A stretch of 64,000 nt of DNA from Fomitopsis serialis (GCF_022376445.1 NW_025954975.1:372001-436000), one strand, 5' to 3'. Counted from the first letter of the stretch, positions 21,695 through 33,371 are shown. Notes: generated from the letters alone by a model not told the origin. Numbers and translations are program-made.

Positions 21695-23515
21695 CTACAC
21701 ATACGCAGGAGGCGGCACCATCGTAATCGCCTCCGTCTGCTCGCGAAGCCTCGCGATCTCCTGCGCCATCTCCTGGCGCAGCGTTGCAATTTGAGTTTGC
21801 AAAACCGCCCCGCCCTGCCCCCCGCCCCGCCTCTTCGTAGACGACGACGCGACGCCACCCTCAATCGACTGCACGCCCGACTCCGGGTGCGCCTGTCCTT
21901 CCGACGACGAGGGTAACGCAGGAACATCGTGGTCTTGTCCATGCCCAGGCCATTCCCCGCCCGTCCGCAAGTAGCTGCCCGAGCTCCGGCGCTTGACCGA
22001 CCGTGCGTCGACCTCGGCAGAAAGGGAACCAGCCGCGGAGAGCGTACCCAGGAGGCCCACGCTGCTGACATCGCTGTTCCTGTTTAACATGCGCGGGGTG
22101 CCAAGCATGGAGCTGCGTGAAGCGCGAAGGTCGGTCAAGACCATGAGCGGCTGACTCCGACGCGGCGCCCTTCCCAGCCGGATGCCCGTCTGACCCGTGC
22201 CCTCTCGCCTCTTGCCTTTGTCCAGAGGTTGCGTGTACGGGTCGTCGCCGTCGCCTTCTCCGTCGTCGAGGGTGGTGTCGTAACGGCTTTTACGGAGGAG
22301 GTTAGGCGTGGGCACAACCCGGGCCAGCTTTTTGCGGCGCATATAGACGACGAGCCCGACGACGAGAATAGCGAGTGTGGCGACGGACGCGCCAGCGGCA
22401 GCGCCGGCTACGATTGGTATGTTGATGTGTGAAGCTGGAGAGTGTGGTTAGTGCGGTCTATAAGGTTGAAAGCTATGACAACATACCGCCGTCCGACCCC
22501 AGTGCCGAAGTCACTGTGGTTGTCGCCGGCTGAGTGCTATCAGGCGTAGACATGTTCGACGCCGTTGCTGAATTATAGTGAGTGGATCTGCTGTTAGTAC
22601 AATAACACAGTACTGACTACTGATATGGGTCGCATGGGATGACGAGGATGGCGAGGATGGCTCGGTCTGGCTGCTCGATGATCCACTGCTCCGCGATTCC
22701 GAGGATGAAGTCGTGCTCGCTGGCGAAGGAGAATCCGTGGAGGTTGCACTGGTCGACGACGAAGTGCTCGACGGGCTCAAACTCGTTGAGGTTGTGCTCG
22801 TCGGAGACGGAATTGCCGGCATCGGATCCTCGTAGCTTCAAAATCGCAAGACTTCAGCAACCCAGCATACAGGGAGTGACTGATAATGAGACGTACGTGT
22901 ACTCAGCATAGTCAAAGAGCAAGACCGATGCGGACGATCCTGCTATAGCTGACATCGCGAACGTGTGCTGTTCGTTGCTCAATGCCGATTTGCTGAATAC
23001 GTTGACGTTGTACTGGAAGCCATATGTGCTCGCTACCGGACTTGGTGAGAACGCCGTGTTGCTGATCTCGCCATCGAGAGTGAAGCTCAGGTTGGTCAAC
23101 CACGCTACCGGGCCTTGAGAGACCATGATACAGTATACTGTAAGAGCAGTCCCTAGATAAGAGTGGCTGTGTCAGGACCTCTGCCAGAAGCAGTGATAGA
23201 TATCGTACCGGTGAAGCTGAAGTTGACGCTATGGGTCGAGGGGCTGCTGACATCCTGGTTGTTGCATACATTTGACGTCGTGTCGTGCCAAGTGCCGTTA
23301 TGCGCCTCCGACGTATTCGGCTGGAACGTGCACGCCGAACAACCTGGGCCTTCGTTCCAGCAGTCCTCGTTCGAGTACACTGGTGTCGCTCCTGTCACGG
23401 AGTCGCCGTACGTGTCGTCGATCGTCCGTATTCCCCCGCAGACGGATAGTATGCACTGTAGAACGATAGACAGAAGGAGAACTAAGGAGTGGAATCGGGG
23501 GCACGGTGGCGACAT
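21695..23515 (-). CDS. RTIDDTYGDS-family single-pass membrane protein, copy e (long tail)
   Basis: complement(join(21695..22434,22487..22567,22621..22835,22897..23152,23209..23515)), 532 aa, all phases consistent. Start chosen at MSPPCPRFHSLVLLLSIVLQ, which directly gives a signal peptide; an upstream in-frame ATG exists at 23542. RTIDDTYGDSVTGATPVY, DCWNEGPGCSAC, GTWHDTT; exon 2 is 256 nt, as in b, c and d. The stalk is split over two exons. The TM helix (IVAGAAAGASVATLAILVVG) is followed by MRRKK and a ~200-residue basic/Ser-rich tail, a short coiled coil (QIATLRQEMAQEIARLREQT) and the terminal PPPAYV. The most diverged member. Confidence 0.88.
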
Positions 23516-24590
23516 CGTCCTCGGCGGAGGTGGGGAAAGCAAGAGGAGGAAGAGAATGTATCCCCCCTGTGTCGCAGTAGGGTACTCGTCGACCCAACAG
23601 ATGTGAACCCATGCGACGGGTCGATTGGATCATCCAAATGCCCTCATCGAGTTACAGGCCTGATACGAACAGCCGCATCCGCATCTCAGAGTATCAGTGT
23701 GCCTACGACGTGGACTGGCTAGAGGACTTCAACGCCGCTGCTGCACGATACACAGTGCGCTGACTCACATACATTGACGGATGCTCGGCCATGCATCTCA
23801 CGCGACTGCAAAGAGCCCATGTACGGCGCAGGTGCTCAAGCACTCAGAATTTCCTGGCCCGGTCAGGGCGACTGATCCAAACTGCCACCCCACGATGGCA
23901 AAGTCATTTCCCAGTCGTCTTCTCATCTACGGAGAGGTAATTTAAGCACTTAAGAAGCCTGTCAACCGTCAGATAGAGACTCGCACCTCCAGAGGATATG
24001 CACTCGCAACGCATGACCAGTGGTCGAAGCAAGCATGGGACCCGCGTCGGTCGCGCATATACACAGATTTCCTCCACCGTTTGAGGGCGATGTTCATTCG
24101 CAGTATGTCAGAGGCTCTTTCAGCGAGCAGAGATCTGTTCCAAGCGGACAGAGACGAGTGGTTCATCATGATAGTTCAGACAGTTGAACAAGATATCACT
24201 GACCAGTGGACGCAGGACCCCGCCACCACCTGTTCGAGGCACTCCGTGTTGCATCGCCTCCTGCATATAAGCTGTTCCTGTACCCCCAGTCGAGCCCAAA
24301 CTTCCATCACATCCTAGGATCATTGTCCCATTTGCAAATGGTCTTGGTTTTTGGGAACGCGATAGCTGCGCCTGCGCATACTGCCTAGCGGCCCACACAC
24401 GACCAGCGAAGACTCGTCTGTCATTGCTGCAGCCTGTAGATTTCCGGCGGATAACAGGCTCAGTGCGAAAGACCAGTAAGCGGCGGTAGTGGTACAGGTG
24501 CGAACGCCGTCCACGAGCCCGCCACTCAACCAGAGTCGGGACTTCCCTTTTCGGGATGTGCGCACGCTCAGTTGATCATGACCGCATATA
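23516..24590. other. Intergenic, no gene recognised
   Basis: Upstream of copy e. Only short frames without domain signatures are present on both strands. Confidence 0.4.
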
Positions 24591-24593
24591 TTA

Positions 24594-25245
24594 CTGACGC
24601 GGAACCGGTAATGCAAACGGGCACAGTAATGCAAACAGCCGCATTTCTCCCCTCATACCGAGCCGTTTACTGGGCCAAAAAATCGTATACGACTGCTACA
24701 TGCTACCTTAATATCATATATGAAGCAGAAGTAGCTGGGTGTATTGTACGCCGCGGGAGAAAATCAAAGATCTGTTTTCGGGTGGCTGAATACAGGTGTA
24801 ACGAGAAGTTGCTGCACCGGGTACTACAATCCTTCCTTCGGAACACAAATTTGAGACTTCAGGCACATAAAATACCTTCCAGATATGCTTCCTAAAATTT
24901 TCTGAGGTGTGTGTACGAGTGGAAGATGCTCGTTTGCACTGCACATTGCACTGGAGTTGGGAAGTGCAATGTGACCGGCGGCGTCTCCCCATGCCGAAAC
25001 AATCTCCGCTTGGGAAGCAGTGGCGGGTGGCAACTCCCTTTGAAGCCAGTGTCGGCCTTTCGTTAGCAGCCAATATCACACCGTAGTATCCGACTAATAC
25101 TGTCTACTCGGTAGCTAATAGTCACATTTATAGTATGTTGTATGCTCTTCTAGTTGCTGTTGCACTGTACCGTAATACACACTTTGCACTCGCACTCGAT
25201 GCAGCCGCCGGCGCCGGTTTTGCATTACTGGTTCAGCATCTGCAG
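24594..25245. mobile_element. MITE-like element 2 (TA-flanked, diverged TIRs)
   Basis: Left end CTGACGCGGAACCGGTAATG at 24594 after TA (24592-24593); right end TTTGCATTACTGGTTCAGC, then ATCTGCAG to 25245, followed by TA (25246-25247). The TIRs are imperfect relatives of MITE 1. A second internal CAGTAATGCAAAC repeats the sub-terminal motif. 652 bp, non-coding. Confidence 0.65.
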
Positions 25246-25477
25246 TAGACGCGTCCCGACCTCAGACCACACCAATAGACCCCGTCTCACAACCCAATTA
25301 GATTGCCTGCCCATTACTATACAAACATCACGTCGATAGACTACTATACCACCTCGAACGGGACGCAGGTCTGGGTGGCGCGTTTTAACGCCCACATTTG
25401 TACAGGCCGGCGTCCGCCGCGTCTTAGCACATTGTTTGCTTGTTGCGGTTAATAAATGCTGAATTCATCATCATCAT

Positions 25478-25756
25478 CATCTGCAGTAGACGCGCATTCG
25501 GCATAACGGCAAGCAGGCGGACTCCTAATCTCGAGTGGGCGCCAAATGCTGCACCTCGATGCTTTGGCGGGCAAATGGGTCTCTTGTTTGCAGAACTGCC
25601 GAAAGCACTTTCCCCTACCGCGGAACGTCCAGAAATATTCATGTGTGCTCTCAAGATGTATAAATATGATTCTATAACAAAAGATTGACATGATCATTCT
25701 GTTTGAGCAGTCGGGACAGTAATGCAAACGCGTTTGCATTACCGGTTCAGCGTCAG
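25478..25756. mobile_element. MITE-like element 3 (left end missing or degraded)
   Basis: The right end is clear: ACAGTAATGCAAACG, then its near-complement CGTTTGCATTACCGG, then TTCAGCGTCAG at 25756 followed by TA. The interior resembles element 4 (both carry CAGAAATATTCATG). A matching left TIR is not visible; a 17-nt motif (CATCTGCAGTAGACGCG) shared with the end of element 2 marks the likely left limit near 25480. Confidence 0.6.
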
Positions 25757-26443
25757 TAATGGTCGGTTCGTAGTTCTAAATGACTCCCAAGCCACTGGCC
25801 GTGCATCATCGTCACCAAGCTGTCCCGCAAATCAGTTGAGTTGAGTTGCAAAGCACATTGCAGTCACACACGCCCCCATTTCACACCGACACCGCCGTAA
25901 CCACTGGCCACACAGAAAAGAAGGAAAACATTTTGCACATTTCGTTCACGACTATCGTACATTTAACAGACTCAAGGCGGGGAGGCATCTACAACAGGAT
26001 AACATACACGTACACATACACATTACCAATCGTATTGTCCGACGTCCGACATCCGCCACCCTACAGGGCGGCCAGGCGGGGTGGAAAACGAGAGGGGGTC
26101 CGACGAGCTCGGAAGGTCACTGCACAGAGCGCGCAGCCCGTAGGCTGACAGGACAAGATGTCACGACACACGGAGAGGAGAAACGGAGGTGGGGCGGGAG
26201 AAATGGGAAAGCGGTGTCAGCAGTGACGGAGATCAAGTCGACTAGTTTACAGGGTTCGAATTGGTGGTGGGAAGGCAAGGACGAAGGCGGGATGGTGCTT
26301 TCGGGGGGGCGACGATCTAGATGGTGCAGAAAATGAGAGACGGCGCGGGGATGCCCACAACGAAGACGCGGGAGTAACGTCCGACGAGATGTTGCAGTGC
26401 GTGCGGCGAGCACGCAGTCGGCAAGAGTGGGGTGTGCACCAGC
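25757..26443. repeat. 3' flank of the 26444-27630 gene, partly repeated at 16180-16315
   Basis: 25935-26095 and 16180-16315 share several blocks (for example TCACCAATCGTATTGTC-like and GACAGGGCGGCCAGGC-like segments). No coding sequence is seen. Confidence 0.5.
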
Positions 26444-27630
26444 TCAATGACAAGTGATGAGGAGTACATTCAACCCCGCGTTCTTGACCGCCTTCACCGG
26501 CATCTTCTTCCCCGCACGTATCTCGCGCATCAGCGAACTGCGGTCGTTGTGCATAACGCGGCGGAGGGCATCCAAGCCCTGGCTGCGCACAGCGAGGTAG
26601 TCGCGCACGTTGAGGAAGACCTGCGACTTGAGGAGAGCCTTCGCCGCGCGCATAGAGTGCGGGAGCGAGGGCAGCGATGGGAACGAGAGGGGCGATGAGG
26701 GACTGAACGCCGAGGGGCAGAGCCCGAGCTCGACGATGAGGGCTTGGAGAAGCCGCAGGTGGGCGGCACCCGACTTCGTAGTAGGGTTAGAGAGGAAACT
26801 GGGGAGTAAGGATCGCTCGATTAGGTGACAGTTTGTCGAGAGATATGCATGACTGACCTGTTGATGAAGCTGACGGCGTCCTGGTACGCCCCTGTCACCG
26901 CGAGGTCGCCTGCCTCGGAGACGTCGTCAACGATCGGACGCTCGCCCAGGCCGGCTTCGGCGGCCTCGGTGCTCTGCGCAGGAGCGGAGGCAGCCGCCCT
27001 GTCGGCCTGCCTCTGCGCCTTCCTGCGCTCCTTCCTCCTCTTCACCCTATCCTTCTTATCCGAGTACGTTGCGTTCATAGACGAGTCTGCGGATGATGCT
27101 TGCTCGCGCTGGGCGGCTGCTATCTTCTTCGCCTTCGACTGCCTGAACTTCCTCGGTTGGACGGTCGGTCCAGCAGAGTGAACCGGATGCATGCCTAGGG
27201 CGCGATGAAGGTTGAAGCGGGTCGCTGTTGGCGCAGTGAGGGGGGTATGGTTGGGGACCCGGGAGATGCTGAGCGACGAGATCGCGGCGGAGAGCTCGGC
27301 CTCGATCCCTCCACGGGAGTCAGAAGACGTAGCATCAGAGCTGGCAGGGGAGCGAGCCCTGCTCATGACGATGTAGTCGCTGTTGTCCGAGAAGACGGCG
27401 GGCGACCTGGCGCGGCTGGGCATTCCGCGCTGGGAGACCATGCCCGAGACGATAGAAGACGATAGGCTTGAGACTCTGTACAGGATCTCGTCCTCGTCCG
27501 AGTAGAAGTCGGAGACGGTGCCGAAGGAATCTGCCCAGGTGCTCGACGCGGCGGACCTGGCCGATATATAATCGTAAGAAGACATTGAGTTTGGGGAAAG
27601 CATCCCTGGGCTAGCGATCCGGGACGACAT
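26444..27630 (-). CDS. Conserved-looking basic/Ser-rich protein of unknown function
   Basis: complement(join(26444..26798,26858..27630)), 375 aa. Exon 1 ends in phase 2 and joins exon 2 across a 59-nt intron (gtcagt..ccccag) to read AVSFIN-S-FLSNPTTKSGA. The first ~180 residues are Ser-rich and probably disordered (SPGMLSPNSMSSYDYISARS). Residues ~170-215 are very basic (KSKAKK-type; KKDRVKRRKERRKAQRQADR) and would serve as a nuclear/nucleolar signal. The C-terminal ~130 residues look folded and helical (AHLRLLQALIVELGL; MRAAKALLKSQVFLNVRDYL; ALRRVMHNDRSSLMREIRAG). I do not recognise the family. High GC3 and clean exons fit a functional conserved gene. Confidence 0.8.
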
Positions 27631-28538
27631 GGCGTGTCGATTATTGGCAGGGCTGTTGACTTAATGAAAGTGCTAGAAGTAGAGGGACCGCTTGGGCCGG
27701 AGATGGAGATATGGGATCGGGCGACTGCGGCCAGGACGTCGCGACGGATCCCTGTGAGACGGTCAGCGTCAGGTCAGCGTCGATGTAGTGTTGACAGAGG
27801 AGAGAAGACGGACGGGTTTAGTATACAAGGAGACGGGGAGAGCTGCGAGGCCCACACGCGGTGGAGGTGAGGAAGAGAGGAGGCGAGATGGTCTGTGGGC
27901 GGAACGCACGCACGCAATGCCCTGCCCAGATCCGGAAAGCCGCCAGGCGATAATGCCCGACGCGTGCCCGATCCTCTGCCTGCGCACTGCTCCCCTTGCC
28001 AATCTTCCCCAGCGTGCATCCAGCTTCTCCAACTGAGGCTTCACTCGAGGGCGTGGCCTTCGTATTATGACGGATATTCTTGTCCAGAGGATATGCTCGA
28101 GGCCAAGCGAGGCAGTGAGCGTGGGCTGAATCGTCATCCGCATGATATGTTCCAAGTCCAGATACGTGAATCCCTGCCTCGAGTTGTGCATCGACAGCAC
28201 TTTGACGCTTCTCACAAGTCCTCATGGCAGATACGACTGCGTTCCATGATGCGAACCAGATAATGTAATGAACACGCGATCTTGACAATCGAGACCGCAG
28301 AAACTTAAAGGGCTATGAACGTTGCATAAATCTTCGGTCACTGCAACGGGCAATGTTCAGAGCGTCGAGTCGCGACGCCCGGTGCGATGCACCACGTACT
28401 TAAGGTAGCATTAGAAGCGTATAACACTTGACTTCAGGAGAGACGCGATCACTGATACCAATCCAGTACTTCCTATCATCCATACTTGGATACACTTGCA
28501 AGACAATCTGATCATATATACGCAATGCTGTGTGCAGC
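27631..28538. other. Intergenic between the 375-aa gene and FMP25
   Basis: Overlapping open frames on both strands at 27.77-28.29 kb reflect GC-rich composition; none shows a domain or splice pattern. Confidence 0.45.
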
Positions 28539-28597
28539 TGCCATCCGTTCCGGCACAGTACTTGGCGCAGCGAAGTATTGCGCTGGAAAGGATGGCA
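28539..28597 (-). repeat. Imperfect hairpin in the 3' flank of FMP25
   Basis: Arms 28539-28563 and 28573-28597 (25 nt) pair at about 21 of 25 positions around a 9-nt loop. It lies 60-120 bp past the FMP25 stop, so probably in its 3'UTR. A terminator or RNA-stability element is as likely as a small-RNA precursor. Confidence 0.65.
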
Positions 28598-28659
28598 GAG
28601 ACCGTCAGTGCAAGACAACCATACGAATGGAGGAGTTCATCGATATCGTGCACAGGCCT

Positions 28660-30725
28660 CTATGAACAAATCCTCCAATACACGACGCTATTCCCCCAGC
28701 CAGCCAGCGCCGTCTGCTCAACTTCGACGCCCCTCTTCCACACGTTACCTTGCAAGTCCCGCACCTCATCCGCCTTCCTCCTCCCCAGCATGAACCGCGC
28801 GCCCTCTCCGCCCTGCAACGCTGTCGGCGAAGCGCTGCTTCCGCGCTTCCCGTTCCCGAGTTGGTACTCGTAGTTCGCGCCCCATGAGAGCAAGTCCCGC
28901 CCCGCCGCCCCTGGCCCGCCGTGCGCGAGCGTATCCAGCGTGAGCAGGACATGCCCCGTCGGCGAGACCGATATGTCGTGGGGCATGATCGGCTGCAGGT
29001 TGTTATGCTTCTCGCTGTCTGCGTCTCGCTTAGCCTCCCCTTCTGATAGAACGACCAGGACCCACATTCGAGCAGCCCGCTCACGTTGCGCGTGCGGACT
29101 GGGGTGCCCTGCGCGTTACTGAACTGCGCGTTGCCCAGCCCACCGTACTGGCCATTCCCGCACGCCAGTACGTCGATGTACGGCGGAGCACTGCCGTCCA
29201 CCCGCTCGACCTTGAAGAACGTTAGGTCCCCAGCCGCGTACACGTCTAGGCACGTCGTGCGCATGCCCGCGGGTGTGGAGCGCCACAGGATCACCTCCGT
29301 CGGCACCGTGATGGTGTCGAGCGTCACCTCCCTGCCCAGACCGATCTGCCTGCACGTTGTCGGAGGATCAGGGTACCCACTAGCCACACGCAGAACACGA
29401 TGCGCACCCAAATTCGTTAGCGCCCCATCCGAGCACCCGTCCAGCCGTCGTCTTCGCGAAGCTGCTCCGCGCGCCCGCTGCGATCGCGTCGACGTCGATG
29501 CCCCGCAGCGCGGGCACCTCGAACAGCTTGTCTGCGAATCGGATGCTCCTGTCGTCGAGGCTCGTGAGCAGTTCCGCGCTCGCGCCGTTCACATCGACAG
29601 GCCGAACGGCAGGCGTCGCCTTCGCGTACGGATCTGTGATGGACTTGGGGGTCAGCTCAATCGGGAGACGCGCGTGGCCGAATGCGTGCTCCGCAGAGGC
29701 AGGCGCAGGGATGTCGAACTTCCGGAAGCCAAGCTGTCCGTGCGTGTTCGCCTTGAGTGTCACTGGGTGGGCGAACGTGCGCCCAGTGGACGTCAGCGCG
29801 AGTAGATGGTCAGACCCAGCCGCGATGGCGACGAATCTGTGGAGTGTCAGTCGTTTAGTGGGCTATATGCGCGTAGAAGGCACCCTACTTTTCTCTTCGG
29901 CCAAGCTTGACGTCCGGGACGATCTGCGCAAAGTCTCTGTCCTCCTCCTCACCCCATAGCCAGCCAGTACCCCACCACGGAGAGCTTGCGGGCGTTGGCT
30001 CACCAGGTCGAAGGGCTTGCTGCGCTGATGCTGAGGAAAGCACGTATATATGCCCCGACGCAGAAAGCGCATATACCCGCGTCGACGTCAGTTGCAGTCG
30101 AATGATGTTCTGCGCAGAGTAAAGACGTGCCGACCGTGCGACAAACGGGAGCGCACCTTTCCTCGTAACGTCCGTGTGGGCTGTCCTGACGAAGAGCCGG
30201 ATTTGCCCTCAAAGCCGTCACCCCACTGGTACACGTCCCCCCGTGCGTCGACGCAGGCCGCGTGCCTTTCGTGTAGCCCTAGCTCGCGTAGCGCAACGTT
30301 CTCTAACCAAGCTGCGATGGCCGGTGTGCGTATAGACTCAGCTCCGCTCTCGTCAATTGAGAGGACATGATTCCTGCACAGTTCGCGCATCTCATCAGCA
30401 TGTGTACAGTCGCTCTCGACGCGTATTTGGCTACGCACCTGTTGGAACCCCACACGAGTGTCTCAAGCTTGTCCTCGTTCTGCGAGAATTGCACAGAGGT
30501 CGGCGTAGAGGACTTTTTCTGACTCTCGGATACGGGTGTGGGCGCGTCGTTGTGGACAGTTCCTCGGGTTGAATACCAAAGTGCCCCGGCCGTCGCAGCG
30601 GCCGTCGAGGCTACTAGCAGAGTTCGTCCCGCGGGCCTGACCTTGGTCGGCGCCGACACCGGATTGCCCGAGTGTACGGCGCGAGCTGCTCGAGAAGTTT
30701 TCAGTGCTCTGCTGGATCGAATCAT
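28660..30725 (-). CDS. FMP25: Mitochondrial RCC1-repeat protein, FMP25 homologue
   Basis: complement(join(28660..29018,29066..29349,29408..29836,29889..30109,30157..30373,30439..30725)), 598 aa, every junction in phase. The N-terminus (MIRSSRALKTSRAARAVHSG) is a mitochondrial presequence, followed by a TM segment (TLLVASTAAATAGALWYSTRG). Then come RCC1-type beta-propeller blades: LETLVWGSNR, GDVYQWGDGFEG, IIRLQLTSTRVYALSASGHIYVL, FVAIAAGSDHLLALTSTGRTFA, RVLGWGANEFGQIGLG, VLACGNGQYGGLGN and LLSWGANYEYQLGNGKRG. Yeast Fmp25 is an inner-membrane protein linked to complex III assembly; the same role here is inferred from homology. The fifth intron is only 47 nt (29019-29065), but removing it restores GLLEYSEKHNNLQPIMPHD, the expected continuation. 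No breaks. Confidence 0.9.
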
Positions 30726-30839
30726 GATGAAATGTAATGTAGCGTCGATGAGAGGAGAGTATGATGAGGAGAATTGACGATTGAACGTCGTTGAACGTTG
30801 AACAAACTACAATGAATATTCCGAGTCTACGTGACTCTG
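30726..30839. other. Upstream region of FMP25
   Basis: Short 5' flank of FMP25 running into the inverted-repeat element that follows. No motif is clear enough to name. Confidence 0.35.
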
Positions 30840-31560
30840 AGTGCCAGTGCGTCGACGACCACGTGATCGTTGACGCGTCTGTGGCTCCGACAGAAAGTCC
30901 GATCCACGGGGACGGGCGTTTCCGAAACGCGCAACGCGCAACGCGAAACGTCACGAAGTGTTACCGACTGTGACCCGTTACGCACCTTTTGTGGCCCGAG
31001 TACCAAGAATAGCAAGCTGAGTAAGCCGCTTCATTACATCCATTTGGCTTATATGCTGCTTCAAAGCCTCAGTAAGTATCTTGGCTTTGCTACTAGCAGT
31101 AGTTGAGTCTGTATCAGTGGGTGGTTGATTTCTCACTGTGTCTTCGAGCGCGCGGGCGCCCTGCAACCCGATTTGGAAAGTTCTTCCAAATCAGGCAATA
31201 AGCGCCTCACTTCGCGCGCCCCTCGCTACATCCGAATGAGTTAATACTTAAATCCAAAATTTCCTCCACCACTTGCTTGCTGCTTGGGAAAATCACTGTA
31301 ATGAGAGATTTAAAAGGGTTACTCGCAATATACTTGTATATTCTAGGAGCAACCCTTGGCTGACCGAGCGACACAAGTGGCCCGATGGCCCCCTGTAGGT
31401 GCTTTGTCAGTTACCGTATTCAGTAAGTAACACTGTGACGGACGTTTCGCAGAGGCGTTTCGCAGGGGCGTTTCGCAAACGCGTTGCGCAACGCCTCTCC
31501 CAGTTGATCGGACGTTCTCGGCTCCGAAGGCTCGCCGTCCGACGTCCGAGTCAGTCAAGA
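30840..31560. repeat. Degenerate inverted-repeat element with GTTTCGC/GCGTTGCGC ends
   Basis: The left part (about 30840-31010, read as reverse complement) and the right part (about 31400-31560) share GGATCGGAC-like, GTTTCG..GCGTTGCGC and GTAACACTT/GTAACACTG blocks in inverted order, with a ~380-bp AT-richer centre. It looks like an old fold-back or MITE-type element. Target duplication not resolved. Confidence 0.5.
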
Positions 31561-32124
31561 CGACTTCCCTCTCCCACTCTGCCCACTGTAGCATGGTCTC
31601 CGACTGCAGCGAAAACGCGCAATGCGGTGTATAATTATGAAGGCACTCTGCGTAAGGTCTGGAAGTCGTAGGCAAGTACATACATGACATAGGGCAATTA
31701 ACCCCGCGCATGTGAATACTTAATTGCAGGTGTTGTGGATGTGTTCCATCTACGTGAAAGTTAGAGTGTACAATAGCCGTGAATATTAATGACATGCCTT
31801 CGGCTCGCTATAGATGTGAGGGCGTGAACGGTGTTGTCTTGTATGCCAATGGTCGTGCTGACGATGGGCTGGGTGTGCGTACTACAGGAAGTGGCAAGTC
31901 TGGGGGCTAGTGAAACCCGAAGGCCTGATGGCTGAGGTTCGCGACGTCACGCCGGGTAGGTCAAGGCGGCACCATCATCACTGAGACGAAATGTATCATA
32001 TCATAGTACATACAGTCAGTCCGACAGATGAAAGCACTTGGTACTGAGCCTGCATAGACAACGAGGGACAGAGACATTCTTACGCTACATAGCAGACAAG
32101 GCGGAGCTTGATGCGGGCCCCGGG
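31561..32124. other. Intergenic, no gene recognised
   Basis: 3' flank of BTB copy ii; no coding or structural signal seen. Confidence 0.4.
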
Positions 32125-33371
32125 CTACTCGGTTTCACTCGATGCCTCCAAATTCCAAGGAGAGATATCAAGTGAGAAGTAACTTGGAAGGTGGTCCCAA
32201 GCCCTCTGCACCTCTTCACTGGCTCTTTCGGACAAGTGCGAATCACAGACATCGCAAAACCCGTTTGACTCAATTATATCCTGCCAGCCCATGAGGATAT
32301 TCCGCCGGAGCAGAAGTGAGCCAATAAGGTCATCATCAGAGAAGATCGAGTCGCGGGCAGCCCTGCATGCTTCCCTCCGATTGCAGGCGTGGAACCACTT
32401 GCTCCTAGGTGGTGGTTCGAATATGCGGCACGTTGCCTCTGCATTTGCACAGGACAGGGCGTCCCGACCGTTGAGACAAGTGATCAGATCGCTTTGACCG
32501 AGCGAATCCGTCCCGTTGCCTTGCAGAAGGGTTCCGATGTCCAGCTGACAACAAACGTAGAACGCCGTGGGGAGAATCTCCAGAACATCGGTGAGCCTCG
32601 CTAATTTAGCGGCGGTGATAGCATCACGTTGTTTGTACTGGATAGTAGGCTTCGATGTCGACTGCGGCCGGGGTCCAGGAATCATTTCCGCCCAGTCACA
32701 GTCGATGTGCCCATCGACTATGCTCGGTTTGTCGTGAAATTCTGTCACGAAAATCGTCTGGAGAAGGCGAAGTCCTTCTTTCTCAGCAATGTCAACCTGG
32801 TATTTATGACCAAGCCTGATGATTGCTGCGACAGCAGAGAACGGGATCGGATCCTCCAGAGGCACGAAGTGTCTAGAATGCGCAAACCCACAAATTCAAC
32901 TCCTAAATCACAACGGCATAGAACATGTCATATCAGCACTAACCTCCTGCATAACAAAAACCGTAGGAAATGACGCAGATCCTCCGCGGAGTCCTCCAGT
33001 TGCAACAACGGACATCGATCTATCTCTGGGGTGCCTTCGGGTTGAGGCAAGCCTGACGATAGGAGATCGCGAAAGACGACGGATTCCTGCACCAGGATTC
33101 CGCGATAAACGCGAAACGCGCGCCGCTCGGCGATGAGGACGATGCTTCCGTCCGGGTACCAAAATTCATCGTCATGGACCACGTTGGGTTCTGAAGTACG
33201 GAGTCAGCGACCGAGGTAATGATTCGCTTCAGCGGCCATGATTCGAACGCACTCGGAACTCCTACCTTGTACGTGGAACCGGTCAGAGTCGGTAGCCTCA
33301 GCACTGGCAGTGTTTCCGGATGCTGCCAGTGAGGTAGCTACTATGGCGTCGCTCGTCGAGCTGCGTTGCAT
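32125..33371 (-). CDS. BTB/POZ domain protein, copy ii (intact)
   Basis: complement(join(32125..32872,32944..33190,33266..33371)), 366 aa. Exon 1 starts MQRSSTSDAIVATSLAASGN; exon 2 carries the BTB core (HDDEFWYPDGSIVLIAERRAF, VVFRDLLSSGLPQPEG, LEDSAEDLRHFLRFLLCRR); exon 3 begins RHFVPLEDPIPFSAVAAIIRLGHKY and runs to WNLEASSETE. All phases agree, so this copy defines the family exon structure. The C-terminal region has spaced Cys (FHACNRREACRA, CDVCDSH), as in copies i and iii. The family is expanded in mushrooms; a CUL3-adaptor role is usual for BTB proteins but not shown here. It is followed upstream by an F-box gene in the same orientation. Confidence 0.87.

Noticed and set aside
22229..23606. 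Plus-strand frames across membrane-protein copy e
   Set aside because: Shadows of the well-supported minus-strand exons.
27769..28288. Overlapping frames of 120-156 codons on both strands
   Set aside because: GC-rich composition gives open frames in several phases at once; none has domains or splice structure.
32390..32425. GGTTCGAAT-like motif suggesting a tRNA T-loop
   Set aside because: It lies within BTB copy ii coding sequence, and no acceptor stem or anticodon ar could be built around it; similar motifs at 26250 and 33240 also fail.
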